Position numbers and translations under genes: made by a program. From positions 1,116,001 to 1,180,000 of the forward strand of contig NZ_CP045740.1 in the NCBI RefSeq assembly GCF_009650765.1: a DNA stretch of 64,000 bases. Direction: 5' to 3'. Positions 54,720 to 62,789 of the stretch are shown here, in pieces (position 1 is the stretch's first letter; every line of letters begins with the position of its first letter). The DNA comes from Streptomyces sp. SUK 48. GTDB lineage: Bacteria; Actinomycetota; Actinomycetes; Streptomycetales; Streptomycetaceae. The notes beneath the pieces were generated by a model, which did no database searches, was not told the DNA's origin, and saw nothing but the letters and a program-made list of their open reading frames with translations.

Positions 54720-54818
54720 TCCTCGCCACCGAACTCACGCACCCCCAGGAACATAAAAGATTCCCATACGACGGGGGGATGGGAGGGGGTCAGCGTACGA
54801 CGGGGTGAGGTGAGGGAG

Positions 54819-55469
54819 TCAGCGCCGGATGAACCCGAGATCCGTCGCCGTGGCGACCGCCGCCGTGCGGGAGTCGACGGCCAGTTTCGTGTAGACGCGG
54901 GCGAGGTGGGACTTGACGGTTCCCTCGGTGAGGTGGAGGCGCTGGGCGATGGCCTGGTTGGAGAGACCGTCGGCGACCAGGACGAGGACCTCGGTCTCGC
55001 GCCGGGTCAGGGCGGTGCCCGGCATGCGCAGCCGGTTCATGAGCCGTTCGGCGACGGTGGGCGCGAGGGTGGTGCGGCCGGCCGCCGCGGTGCGCACGGC
55101 GGCGGCCAGGTCCTCGGGCGGCGCGTCCTTGAGCAGGTATCCGGTGGCCCCGGCTTCGATGGCGGGCAGCGTGTCCGCGTCGGAGTCGTACGTGGTGACG
55201 ACCAGCACCCTGGGCGCCCCGGCCCGGGCGGTGATCAGCGCGGTGGCCTCCGCACCGCCCATGCCCCTGCCGAACTGGAGGTCCATGAGCACCACGTCGA
55301 CATCGCCCCCGGCGGCGCGGGCCACGGCCTCCTCCGCGGTGGCGGCCTCGGCCACGACGACCAGCCCGGGCTCGGTCTCCAGCACGGCCCGCAGCCCGGC
55401 CCGGACCACGGGGTGGTCGTCGGCCAGGAGCAGCCGGATGGGGGCGCGCGGAGAGCTGTCGTCGGTCAC
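54819..55469 (-). CDS. NarL/LuxR family response regulator
   Basis: A 216-residue regulator. The receiver domain has acidic pair D-D-H-P near residue 17, phospho-acceptor Asp63 in V-V-L-M-D-L-Q-F, and the conserved Lys in G-Y-L-L-K-D. The C-terminal LuxR helix-turn-helix is L-T-R-R-E-T-E-V-L, L-S-N-Q-A-I-A-Q-R-L-H, G-T-V-K-S-H-L. GTG 55469 overlaps the histidine-kinase stop (GTGA), so it is translationally coupled to its cognate kinase. The likely target is the divergent ABC transporter operon. Confidence 0.94.
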   Translation of the reverse strand: MTDDSSPRAPIRLLLADDHPVVRAGLRAVLETEPGLVVVAEAATAEEAVARAAGGDVDVVLMDLQFGRGMGGAEATALITARAGAPRVLVVTTYDSDADTLPAIEAGATGYLLKDAPPEDLAAAVRTAAAGRTTLAPTVAERLMNRLRMPGTALTRRETEVLVLVADGLSNQAIAQRLHLTEGTVKSHLARVYTKLAVDSRTAAVATATDLGFIRR

Positions 55470-56728
55470 GGGCGGGCCTCGGGCGTGGTGTCGGGGGCGG
55501 GCGGGCTGTCGTACATGATCTCGGGCGGGCCGTCGGCAGGCCCGCCGAGCGGGAGCCGGGCGGTCAGGGAGGTGCCCCTGCCCGGCGCGGACTCGATGGT
55601 CAGGGTGCCGCCGAGGGCGCGCATCCGGGCGCGCATCGCCGCCAGGCCGAAGCCGCCGCTCTCCGGGTCGGGGGCGGGCAACAGGGCGGGGTCGAAGCCG
55701 GTGCCGTCGTCGGTGATGTCGAGGGTGACGCGGTCGCCGAGGTAGCCGAGGGTGATCTCGGCGCCGGTGGCGTGGGCGTGCCGCACGGTGTTGGCGAGGG
55801 CGGACTGGGCGATGCGCAGCAGGGCGACCTCGTGCTCCGTGGCCAGCGGGACCGGGTCGCCGGTGCGGTGGAAGCGCGCGGTGATCCGGTGACGGGCACC
55901 GGTCGTGGCGCACAGCCGGGCCAGCGCGTCGGCCAGCGTGGTGCCGTCCAGGGCGGGCGGGGTGAGGGCGGCGACGAAGCGGCGGGCCTCGGCGAGGTTG
56001 TCCACCGCGGCCCGGCGGGCCGCCACCACATGGCCGGCGGCGGCATCGGGCCGGTCGGGCAGGGCGCGTTCGGCGGCGCGCAGCAGCAACTGGATGCTGG
56101 AGAGGCCCTGGGCGAGGGTGTCGTGGATCTCCCGGGCCAGCCGTTCGCGTTCGGCCAGCACGCCCGCGGTGTGCTGGACCCGGTCCAGGTCGGCGCGGGT
56201 GGCGGTGAGTTCCTCGATCAGGCGCCTGCGCCGCTCGCTCTCCCGGTACAGGGCCTGGTAGCCCCGTACCACCGCGACCGCGACCGCGGCGCCGAGCGCG
56301 GGCCCGATCGCCATGGCCGCGCCGAAGGAGCCCTGGTGGGCGGCGAACCCGGCGATGGCCGCCGCCGCGGTCGCGGCCACGGCGGCGAGCCCGGCCCGGC
56401 GCGGCAGCAGATGGAGCTGGAGGAAGTACAGCGGGAACGCCAGCCACACGGCGTCCGAGGACAGCGCCAGCAGCACCAGCCATACGGCGCCCACCGCGGC
56501 GAGCCACAGCGCGGCGGCCCGTCGGGAGCGGCGCACGCGGGGCAGCAGCGGACCGGCCGCGTACACCCCGGCGCAGGCCAGGGCGACGGCCACGACCGGC
56601 CGGGCGGCGGTCCCGTCGTCGGCGACGGCCCGCCACGCGGCCAGCGTGAGCAGGCCGAGGACCAGCAGGTGCAGGCACCAGGACAGGGCCCGGGTCGTCG
56701 GGGTCGGAGCGGGGGAAGCGGTGTTCAC
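55466..56728 (-). CDS. Histidine kinase (HisKA_3, NarL-partner type)
   Basis: A 420-residue membrane sensor kinase. About five hydrophobic segments span residues 15-165, then a coiled linker. The dimerisation/phosphoacceptor box is R-E-R-L-A-R-E-I-H-D-T-L-A-Q-G-L, with the phospho-His in E-I-H-D. The ATPase domain has N-T-V-R-H-A-H-A-T-G (N box), D-D-G-T-G-F-D and G-G-F-G-L-A-A-M-R-A-R. There is no large extracytoplasmic domain, so it may sense membrane state, as in DesK- and LiaS-type kinases. GTG 56728 follows GGGAGG. It is divergent from the ABC permease gene. Confidence 0.93.
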   Translation of the reverse strand: MNTASPAPTPTTRALSWCLHLLVLGLLTLAAWRAVADDGTAARPVVAVALACAGVYAAGPLLPRVRRSRRAAALWLAAVGAVWLVLLALSSDAVWLAFPLYFLQLHLLPRRAGLAAVAATAAAAIAGFAAHQGSFGAAMAIGPALGAAVAVAVVRGYQALYRESERRRRLIEELTATRADLDRVQHTAGVLAERERLAREIHDTLAQGLSSIQLLLRAAERALPDRPDAAAGHVVAARRAAVDNLAEARRFVAALTPPALDGTTLADALARLCATTGARHRITARFHRTGDPVPLATEHEVALLRIAQSALANTVRHAHATGAEITLGYLGDRVTLDITDDGTGFDPALLPAPDPESGGFGLAAMRARMRALGGTLTIESAPGRGTSLTARLPLGGPADGPPEIMYDSPPAPDTTPEARP

Positions 56729-56900
56729 AGTGCCTCCCAGACTACGGAGGCCGCCGGGCCGCCGGCCTCTGTCGAAAGGTGGAACCCGGCCGCCGCCTTC
56801 CGGCCCGTGAAGTGCCGTCCTGCGCCGGACGCGCGCACGGGGGCCCGGCGGCGACGGTGAGGGCCTACCGCTTTTCCCCGCCGGAAGGACAGCCGAGGCC

Positions 56901-57986
56901 GTGTTCGTCGCCTGGAGAGATCTGAGGTTCGCCAAGGGGCGGTTCGCCCTGATGGGGACCGTCGTCGTACTGATCACCCTGCTGGTCGGGCTGCTGTCCG
57001 GGCTGACGGCCGGACTGGGCCGGCAGAACATCTCGGCGATCACCGGCCTGCCCGCCACCGCGATCGCCTTCCAGGCCCCCGCCCGCGGCCAGGGTCCCTC
57101 GTACGCCGATTCCACCGTCACCGAGGCCCAGCGGCGGCAGTGGGCCGAGGCCCCCGGCGTCGAGAGCGCCGAACCGCTCGGGATCACCCCCACCAAGGCC
57201 ACCGCCGGGGACCGGAGCACCGGGGTCTCCGTCTTCGGCGTCCGGCCCGGCTCCCGCCTCGCCCCGGACAGCGGCCGGCTGGACGACCGTACGGTGGTGC
57301 TCTCCACCGGCGCCGCCGACGGCCTCGGCGTGACGGCCGGCGGCTCCCTCACCCTCGCCGGACAGCGGCTGACGGTCGGCGCGGTGCGGGGCGACGCCTT
57401 CTTCAGCCACACCCCGGTCGTCTGGACCAGCCTCGACGTCTGGCGCCGGACCGCGCCGCCCACCGGCGACGGGGGCCGCCCGGCCGCCGGTGTCCTCGCC
57501 CTGACCACCTCCGGGGCCGATACCGCGGCCATCGACCGGCGGGCCGGCACCAGGACCGTCTCCATCGCCGACTCGCTGTCCGCGATCGGCTCCTACACCT
57601 CCGAGAACGGCTCCCTCCAGCTGATGCGCGGCTTCCTGTTCGCCATCTCCGCCCTGGTCATCGGCGCCTTCTTCACCGTGTGGACCATCCAGCGCGGCAC
57701 GGACGTCGCCGTCCTGAAGGCCCTGGGCGCCGCCACCGGCTACCTGCTCAAGGACGCGCTCGGCCAGGCCGTCGTGCTGCTCGTCGGCGGCACCCTGCTC
57801 GGCACCGGCATGGCCGCCGCCCTGGGCGCCCTCGTCGTGGGCGGCGCCGTGCCCTTCGTCCTCTCCCCGGGCACCGTCCTGGTCCCGGCCGCGGTGACGG
57901 TCGTACTCGGCGCCCTCGGGGCCGCGCTGTCCGTCCGCCGCATCACCTCCGTCGACCCGCTGACCGCCCTGGGGAGCGCCCGATGA
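56901..57986 (+). CDS. ABC transporter permease (FtsX/MacB family)
   Basis: A 361-residue permease. TM1 lies near residues 15-37, a large extracytoplasmic loop spans about 40-240, and three TM segments form the C-terminal FtsX domain (about 245-345). This is the type-VII exporter layout. The N-terminal W-R-D-L-R-F-A-K-G-R-F and C-terminal S-V-D-P-L-T-A-L are family-typical. GTG 56901 has GAGG just upstream and GGAAGGA further up. It is coupled to its ATPase by an ATGA overlap and is divergent from the two-component system that probably controls it. Confidence 0.9.
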   Translation: MFVAWRDLRFAKGRFALMGTVVVLITLLVGLLSGLTAGLGRQNISAITGLPATAIAFQAPARGQGPSYADSTVTEAQRRQWAEAPGVESAEPLGITPTKATAGDRSTGVSVFGVRPGSRLAPDSGRLDDRTVVLSTGAADGLGVTAGGSLTLAGQRLTVGAVRGDAFFSHTPVVWTSLDVWRRTAPPTGDGGRPAAGVLALTTSGADTAAIDRRAGTRTVSIADSLSAIGSYTSENGSLQLMRGFLFAISALVIGAFFTVWTIQRGTDVAVLKALGAATGYLLKDALGQAVVLLVGGTLLGTGMAAALGALVVGGAVPFVLSPGTVLVPAAVTVVLGALGAALSVRRITSVDPLTALGSAR

Positions 57987-58660
57987 GCCTGTGCCTGAGC
58001 GACATCACCCTCACCTATCCCGACGGCGACACCCGGCTGACCGCCCTGGACCGGGTCGGCCTGGAGGTGCCCCGGGGCAGCCTGACCGCCGTGGTCGGCC
58101 CGTCCGGCTCCGGCAAGTCCAGCCTCCTCGCCGTCGCCGCCACCCTGATCACGCCGGACACCGGCACCGTCACCGTCGACGGCATCCGCACCACCGGACT
58201 GAGCCGGGGCGAGCTGACCGAGCTGCGCCGGGGGCGGATCGGCATCGTCTTCCAGCAGCCCCATCTGCTGCCCTCCCTGACCGCCGCCGAGCAGCTCCAG
58301 GTGATGGCCCATATCGACGGCCGCTCCCCCGCCGGGGCGCGCGGCCGGGCCATGGGACTTCTCGACGCGGTCGGCCTCGCCGGCCAGGCCGGGCGCCGCC
58401 CCCACCAGCTCTCCGGCGGCCAGCGTCAGCGCGTCAACATCGCCCGCGCCCTGATGAACGACCCCACCGTCCTCCTGGTCGACGAACCCACCAGCGCCCT
58501 GGACCACGAGCGCGGCACCGCCGTCCTCGATCTGCTCACCCGGCTCACCCGGGAACGGGACACCGCCACCGTCCTGGTCACCCACGACCGCACCCACCTC
58601 ACGGCCGCCGACCGGATCACCGAGGTGCGGGACGGGAGGCTGGTGCAGGTACCGGGGTGA
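57983..58660 (+). CDS. ABC transporter ATP-binding protein (MacB/LolD type)
   Basis: A 225-residue ATPase. Walker A is G-P-S-G-S-G-K-S-S near residue 40, Q-loop F-Q-Q-P-H-L-L near 90, signature L-S-G-G-Q-R-Q-R near 145, Walker B V-L-L-V-D-E-P-T near 165 and H-loop V-T-H-D. It powers the FtsX-type permease encoded just upstream (ATGA overlap at 57983-57986). Such pairs export lipids, peptides or antibiotics, and with an adjacent two-component system often serve in envelope-stress resistance. The stop codon overlaps a short downstream remnant frame. Confidence 0.94.
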   Translation: MSLCLSDITLTYPDGDTRLTALDRVGLEVPRGSLTAVVGPSGSGKSSLLAVAATLITPDTGTVTVDGIRTTGLSRGELTELRRGRIGIVFQQPHLLPSLTAAEQLQVMAHIDGRSPAGARGRAMGLLDAVGLAGQAGRRPHQLSGGQRQRVNIARALMNDPTVLLVDEPTSALDHERGTAVLDLLTRLTRERDTATVLVTHDRTHLTAADRITEVRDGRLVQVPG

Positions 58661-58818
58661 CGTGCCTCCGGCTGCGCGAGCTGCTGGGCGCCCCGGGGCT
58701 CGCCGTCACCGACATCGAACGAGTGCCGGCCTGGGACGGCGGAGGCGAAGTCCCCGACGGCGGAGGCGGCTCCCTCGTCCTCACCGGGCCGTGGCCCTCC
58801 GTGCCGCGCACCATCTAG
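58657..58818 (+). pseudogene. Possible remnant of a PucR-family regulator N-terminus
   Basis: A 53-residue frame whose GTG overlaps the ATPase stop (GTGA). It begins L-R-L-R-E-L-L-G-A-P-G-L-A and later has G-G-S-L-V-L-T-G, which echo the start and the G-G-E-L-V-L-T-G block of the PucR N-terminal domain, but the spacing is shortened and the frame stops at once. After the stop the same frame continues G-Y-D-Q-R-F-K-D-T-C-W-S-C before another stop. A decayed gene is plausible; a chance frame is not excluded. Confidence 0.35.
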
Positions 58819-58902
58819 GGCTATGACCAGCGCTTCAAGGACACCTGCTGGTCCTGCTTGCCCGGACAGTGACCTGTGGAGGCCCAGCCCCTGGCAGACC
58901 CC

Positions 58903-60354
58903 TCATACGCCCTGGTGTGCGCCCGCCCACACGGCGGGGGTCCGCCCCGACCAGGGGGCGGCCTCTTCCAGTTGTCCGGCGAGGCGGAAGAGGACGTCCT
59001 CGCGGCCGTACCCCGCCGCGAACTGGATGCCGATGGGCAGCCCGGTGGCGGGGTCCGTCTCCAGGGGGACGGACATGGCGGGGGTGCCGGCGATGTTGAA
59101 CGCGGCGGTGAACGGCGAGCGGTGGAAGACCCGTTCGAGCCAGCCGAGCCCGTCCATGCCCTCGACGTCCTCGGCGTACGTGCCCAGGAGCGTGGGGAGT
59201 TCGGGCAGTGTCGGGGTGAGCAGCAGGTCGTACTCGGTGAAGTACCTGCCGATCGCGCGCGCGACGCTGTTGCGCATGGCGAGCGCGTGGACGAACTCGG
59301 CGCCGCTGACCCGCCGTCCGTAGACGTAACTGGCGAGCGTCTCGGGTTCGAGGGTGGTGCGGTCGACGGGCCGCTCGAAGGCGGCGGCGAAGCCGTCGAT
59401 CCACGTCACCAGATTGGTGCTCCAGAGGCGGGCGTTGGCGAGGACGAACTCCTCCCAGCCGATGCCCAGTTCGACCTGCACCTCCTCCACCCGGTGCCCC
59501 AGGGACTCGGCGAGCCGCGCGGCGCGGAGAGTCGCGTCGAGGACGGCGGCGTCCACACCCCGGCCTCCCCACGGCCGCGTGAGGAGACCGATCCTCAGCC
59601 GGCCCGGGGAACGGGTGATCTCCCGCGTGTACGGCCGCTCCGGCCGCGGCGCGGCGTAGGGGTCACCGGACTCGGGGCCGTGGACGAGGTCCAGCAGCGC
59701 GGCGCTGTCGCGCACCGAGCGGCTGAGGAAGCCGTGCACGGCGAGCCCGTTGAAGACCTCGTCCGTGTCCGGTCCCATGGAGATCCGGCCACGGGTCGGC
59801 TTCAGCCCGAAGAGGCCGCCCGCGGCGGCGGGGACCCGGATGGAGCCCGCCGCGTCGGTCGCGTGCGCGATCGGGACGATACCCGCGGCGACGGCCGCTC
59901 CCGAGCCGCCGCTGGACCCGCCGGGGCTGCGGGCCGGGTCCCAGGGGTTGCGGGTGGCGCCGTACAGAACGCCTTCCGTGGTGGTGCTGTACGCGAACTC
60001 CGGGGTCGCCGTGCGTCCGAGCGTCACCAGTCCGGCACGGCGCAGCCGCGTCATGAGCGACGAGTCGGCCCCGGCGACGTTCCCGGCGGCGATACGACTG
60101 CCCAGCTCCAGCCGCTTGCCGGCCATCGCAACGGCGAGGTCCTTGATCAGGAACGGCACCCCGGCCAGCGGCGTGCTGCCCGGAGCCGGTATGTCCTGCG
60201 CGGGCCAGGTCTCGACAACCGCGTTGAGCAGCGGATTCACCGCGTCGGACGCCGCCTGGGCGGTCGCGGCGAGTTCCGCGGCGGTCACCTGGCCGCGAGC
60301 CACCAGGTCGGCCAGGCCGACGCCGTCGTGGCGCACGTACTCGGAGAGCTTCAT
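58903..60354 (-). CDS. Amidase (amidase-signature family)
   Basis: A 483-residue serine hydrolase. The Ser-cisSer-Lys triad regions are visible: L-I-K-D-L near residue 70, G-G-S-S-G-G-S-G-A-A near 146, and catalytic Ser in D-A-A-G-S-I-R-V-P near 170. It hydrolyses a carboxamide in the cytoplasm; the family covers acylamidases, nylon-oligomer and indoleacetamide hydrolases, and the substrate here is unknown. ATG 60354 has GAAGGGA 5 nt upstream. It is divergent from a TetR gene, with a 60-bp array of three operators between them, so induction by substrate or product is likely. Confidence 0.93.
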   Translation of the reverse strand: MKLSEYVRHDGVGLADLVARGQVTAAELAATAQAASDAVNPLLNAVVETWPAQDIPAPGSTPLAGVPFLIKDLAVAMAGKRLELGSRIAAGNVAGADSSLMTRLRRAGLVTLGRTATPEFAYSTTTEGVLYGATRNPWDPARSPGGSSGGSGAAVAAGIVPIAHATDAAGSIRVPAAAGGLFGLKPTRGRISMGPDTDEVFNGLAVHGFLSRSVRDSAALLDLVHGPESGDPYAAPRPERPYTREITRSPGRLRIGLLTRPWGGRGVDAAVLDATLRAARLAESLGHRVEEVQVELGIGWEEFVLANARLWSTNLVTWIDGFAAAFERPVDRTTLEPETLASYVYGRRVSGAEFVHALAMRNSVARAIGRYFTEYDLLLTPTLPELPTLLGTYAEDVEGMDGLGWLERVFHRSPFTAAFNIAGTPAMSVPLETDPATGLPIGIQFAAGYGREDVLFRLAGQLEEAAPWSGRTPAVWAGAHQGV

Positions 60355-60386
60355 GTCGTCCCTTCAGGGAAACGAAGAATCGAAGA

Positions 60387-60446
60387 ACGGTACCGATCGG
60401 TCCCACACGATACCGCTCGGTATCGTGCGGGACCGATCGGTACCGT
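60387..60446. promoter_or_regulatory. Three phased TetR operators in one 60-bp palindrome
   Basis: Three palindromic sites, ACCGATCGGT (60392-60401), GATACCGCTCGGTATC (60409-60424) and ACCGATCGGT (60432-60441), have centres exactly 20 bp apart. Together they form a 60-bp inverted repeat with a single mismatch pair. They lie between the amidase gene (start 60354) and the TetR gene, over the probable promoters of both. Confidence 0.85.
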
Positions 60447-60506
60447 AGCATTGAGATGAGGCGGTACCCCGCCCCACCGGAACCGACGAGGGGCCGTACG
60501 GCGACC

Positions 60507-61115
60507 ATGGACAGAGCCGGCAGACAGAGCAGGGTGGCCAAGCTGCCCCCACGGGAGCGGATCCTCGACGCGGCGGAGGAACTCTTCTCCCGCGAAGGGA
60601 TCAAGGCGGTGGGGGTCCAGGCGATCGCCGACCGGGCCGAGACCACCAAGATGGCGCTGTACCGCCATTTCGCGACCAAGGACGCGCTGGTCGAGGAGTG
60701 GCTGCGCATCGTCGCGGCCGACTACACCGCCGCGTTCGACCGGCTGGCGGAGGCGCACCCCGACGAGCCCCGGGAGCAGATCCTGGGGATGGCCCGGTTC
60801 ATCGCCGACGGACTGCCCGAGATCTCGCACCGCGGGTGTCCGTTCATCAACTCCATCGCCGAACTGCCGGACCGCGCCCACCCGGCACGCCGGCTGATCG
60901 AGGCCCACAAGGCCGGCCAGCTGCGCCGGCTCACCGATCTGTGCGCACGGGCCGGGCTGCCCGGTCCGGACGAGGCGGCGGCGGAGATCACCTTCATCCT
61001 CGAAGGGGCCCAGGTGAGCGCCCAGAACGGCTGCGTCGAGCACGCGGGCGAACGGCTCATGAGGATCGTCCGGGCCCTCCTGGACCGCCGGCCGGCCCCC
61101 TCGGCCGCCCTCTGA
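60507..61115 (+). CDS. TetR family transcriptional regulator
   Basis: A 202-residue regulator. The DNA-binding domain is R-E-R-I-L-D-A-A-E-E-L-F through T-T-K-M-A-L-Y-R-H-F-A-T-K-D (about residues 17-63). The ligand domain has the C-P-F-I-N-S-I-A-E-L motif of the YcdC/TetR_C_33-like subgroup. Two starts are possible. ATG 60507 gives the usual N-terminal length, with GAGGGG 13 nt upstream. ATG 60456 would suit a leaderless mRNA from the TAGCAT box at 60446-60451. It probably represses itself and the divergent amidase through the operators at 60387-60446. Confidence 0.92.
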   Translation: MDRAGRQSRVAKLPPRERILDAAEELFSREGIKAVGVQAIADRAETTKMALYRHFATKDALVEEWLRIVAADYTAAFDRLAEAHPDEPREQILGMARFIADGLPEISHRGCPFINSIAELPDRAHPARRLIEAHKAGQLRRLTDLCARAGLPGPDEAAAEITFILEGAQVSAQNGCVEHAGERLMRIVRALLDRRPAPSAAL

Positions 61116-61406
61116 GAAGTCCGGCTACGGGGCGCAACGCCCTCCGGACCGAGCCCCGTTACCGACGTTGTCGACGTTGCGGATGTTGCGGGCATTGCCG
61201 TTGCCGGGCGTCGTCGACCTCCAAGAGCGTTGCGGAGCAACACTCCGGCAACGACCGGCACTCCAATCCCTCTGACCTGCCGGGCACTTCACGGCGGGCG
61301 GCGACAACTCCCGTGCAACGGGCCCTCGTTGGTGCCAGCCGCGCCCATCATGGCGCCGCAACATCCCCGGCTTCCTCCATCCTGGTGCGGACGAACGGAG
61401 GACTTC
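61116..61406. other. Non-coding gap before the HTH-receiver gene
   Basis: A 291-nt region with AT-richer GTTG-rich stretches. It holds a hairpin GTTGC-GGA-GCAAC (61229-61241), which could end tetR transcription or act as an operator, and several CAAC/GTTG motifs around 61196-61320 that may mark the promoter of the coupled pair downstream. No RNA gene was recognised. Confidence 0.4.
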
Positions 61407-61514
61407 ATGGATCCGGACCCCCTGCTACCGCCGAGACCGACCGCACCAGCTCTCCCCGACCCCGCCGGTGCGGCGAGAAGCGGAACGACGGCCGCGGGGG
61501 CGCGCCATGGGTGA
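61407..61514 (+). CDS. Short upstream ORF coupled to the HTH-receiver gene
   Basis: A 35-residue frame with a near-perfect SD (GGAGG, 5 nt before ATG 61407), stronger than that of the gene it precedes. It is Pro/Ala-rich (M-D-P-D-P-L-L-P-P-R-P-T) and without a domain. Its stop lies 8 nt inside the next gene, so ribosomes finishing it can re-initiate at ATG 61507. A coupling or regulatory role is inferred. A poly-proline-like start could also cause pausing. Confidence 0.55.
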   Translation: MDPDPLLPPRPTAPALPDPAGAARSGTTAAGARHG

Positions 61515-62583
61515 GTTACGGCCCCTGGGCGACGACCTCAACGATGCCTCCCGGGCCCTGGCCGAGGCGCTGCGCGAGCTGTTCGAGAGTCTCCACGTGT
61601 CCGTCCGCCGGTACGCGGCCCGGCGCGAACTCGACCCCGGCACGGTCTCCCGCTACCTGAACGGCACCCGGCTGCCCCCGTGGGGGGTGATCAGCGATCT
61701 CTTCACCGACGTCGCCGAGCACCGCGGCACCGCCGTCACCACCGAGGCCATCGAACTGGTGCGGGACCTGTACGGATCGGCCGTGGACGCCGCCTCCTCC
61801 CCCAAGCACGCGGTGGAGATCCTGGAGCGGCAGCTGGCCGACGCCGACCACGTCTCCCGGCGGTCCAGCGTCCGCGGCGACGTCCTCGGCGACGCGCTGC
61901 TGGACCGGACGCAGCGCATCGCCGACCTGGAGACGCGGCTCAACCAGCTGGAGGCCGACCGCATCGCGGAGCGGAAACGGGCGGACGAACTCGCGGACGC
62001 GCATCCGGATGTCGACGGCCTCATCCGCGAGCGCGACGAGCTCCAACTGGAGGTCGAGCGGCTCGGAGCGGCCCTCCAGGAGGCTCAGGCTCAGCGCGCC
62101 GCCGCGGAAAGCCGCTGCGACCTGCTCGAACGCCAGCTGGAGGCCGTCGGCCAGTCCGCCCCGGCCGCTCTGCCGCCGGGCCGTCGGCACATGCCCAAGA
62201 TCCTCGTCGTCGACGACCAGCCGGACAACCTGCTGGCGATGACCGCGGTCCTGGCGACGCTCGAACAGGAACTCGTCACCGTCTCCTCCGGCCGGGAAGC
62301 CCTCAAGGCCCTCCTCGACCACGACGACTTCGCCGTCATCATCATGGACGTGCAGATGCCGGAGATGGACGGCTACGAGACCTGCGCCCACATCAAGCGC
62401 CGCTCCAGAACCCGGGACATCCCGATCATCTTCCTGACCGCGATGGGCCTCGGCTCCGAACACTCCGCACGCGGCTACGCGGCCGGCGCCGTCGACTACA
62501 TCAGCAAGCCCTTCGACCCCTGGGCCCTACGCGCCAAGGTCGCCGTGTTCACCTCCATCCACCTGGAGCGGCACAACCGCTAG
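61507..62583 (+). CDS. HTH - coiled-coil - response-regulator receiver fusion
   Basis: A 358-residue protein. Residues about 15-95 form a Streptomyces XRE-like helix-turn-helix (V-S-V-R-R-Y-A-A-R-R, T-V-S-R-Y-L-N-G-T-R-L-P-P-W). Residues about 100-215 are a long charged coiled coil. Residues about 230-350 are a CheY-type receiver with D236/D237, phospho-acceptor Asp281 in I-I-M-D-V-Q-M-P-E-M-D-G, Thr311 and Lys334 in S-K-P-F-D-P. The order (DNA-binding first, receiver last) is the reverse of ordinary response regulators. No kinase gene adjoins it. ATG 61507 lacks a good SD and overlaps the upstream short ORF. Confidence 0.9.
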   Translation: MGELRPLGDDLNDASRALAEALRELFESLHVSVRRYAARRELDPGTVSRYLNGTRLPPWGVISDLFTDVAEHRGTAVTTEAIELVRDLYGSAVDAASSPKHAVEILERQLADADHVSRRSSVRGDVLGDALLDRTQRIADLETRLNQLEADRIAERKRADELADAHPDVDGLIRERDELQLEVERLGAALQEAQAQRAAAESRCDLLERQLEAVGQSAPAALPPGRRHMPKILVVDDQPDNLLAMTAVLATLEQELVTVSSGREALKALLDHDDFAVIIMDVQMPEMDGYETCAHIKRRSRTRDIPIIFLTAMGLGSEHSARGYAAGAVDYISKPFDPWALRAKVAVFTSIHLERHNR

Positions 62584-62614
62584 ACCCCGCATCGACACAG
62601 CCCCCGCACCCGGC

Positions 62615-62650
62615 CAGGGCCGGCCTCGGACCTCCCCGAGACCGGCCCTG
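62615..62650 (+). terminator. Terminator hairpin after the HTH-receiver gene
   Basis: A 15-bp GC stem with one mismatch and a 6-nt loop lies 32 nt after the stop at 62583. It is a plausible end for the plus-strand unit and, in the other direction, is 140 nt beyond the MFS stop. The rest of the 206-nt gap shows no convincing gene. Confidence 0.75.
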
Positions 62651-62789
62651 ATCCGCCCTCTCGCCCCGAGTTCCCGGCAGTCGCCGGGGATGAACAGGGC
62701 ATCGGTCATCACCGTGTCCCGCAGCCGCACCAGGGGCCCCTCCATCGCGTCGACCGCTACCGCGAGAGGAGACGGTTCCCGCCGACGGG

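Noticed and set aside
62650..62789. Small minus-strand ORF between the HTH-receiver gene and the MFS gene
   Set aside because: Short, no clear SD, and only part of a longer alternative frame through the MFS gene.
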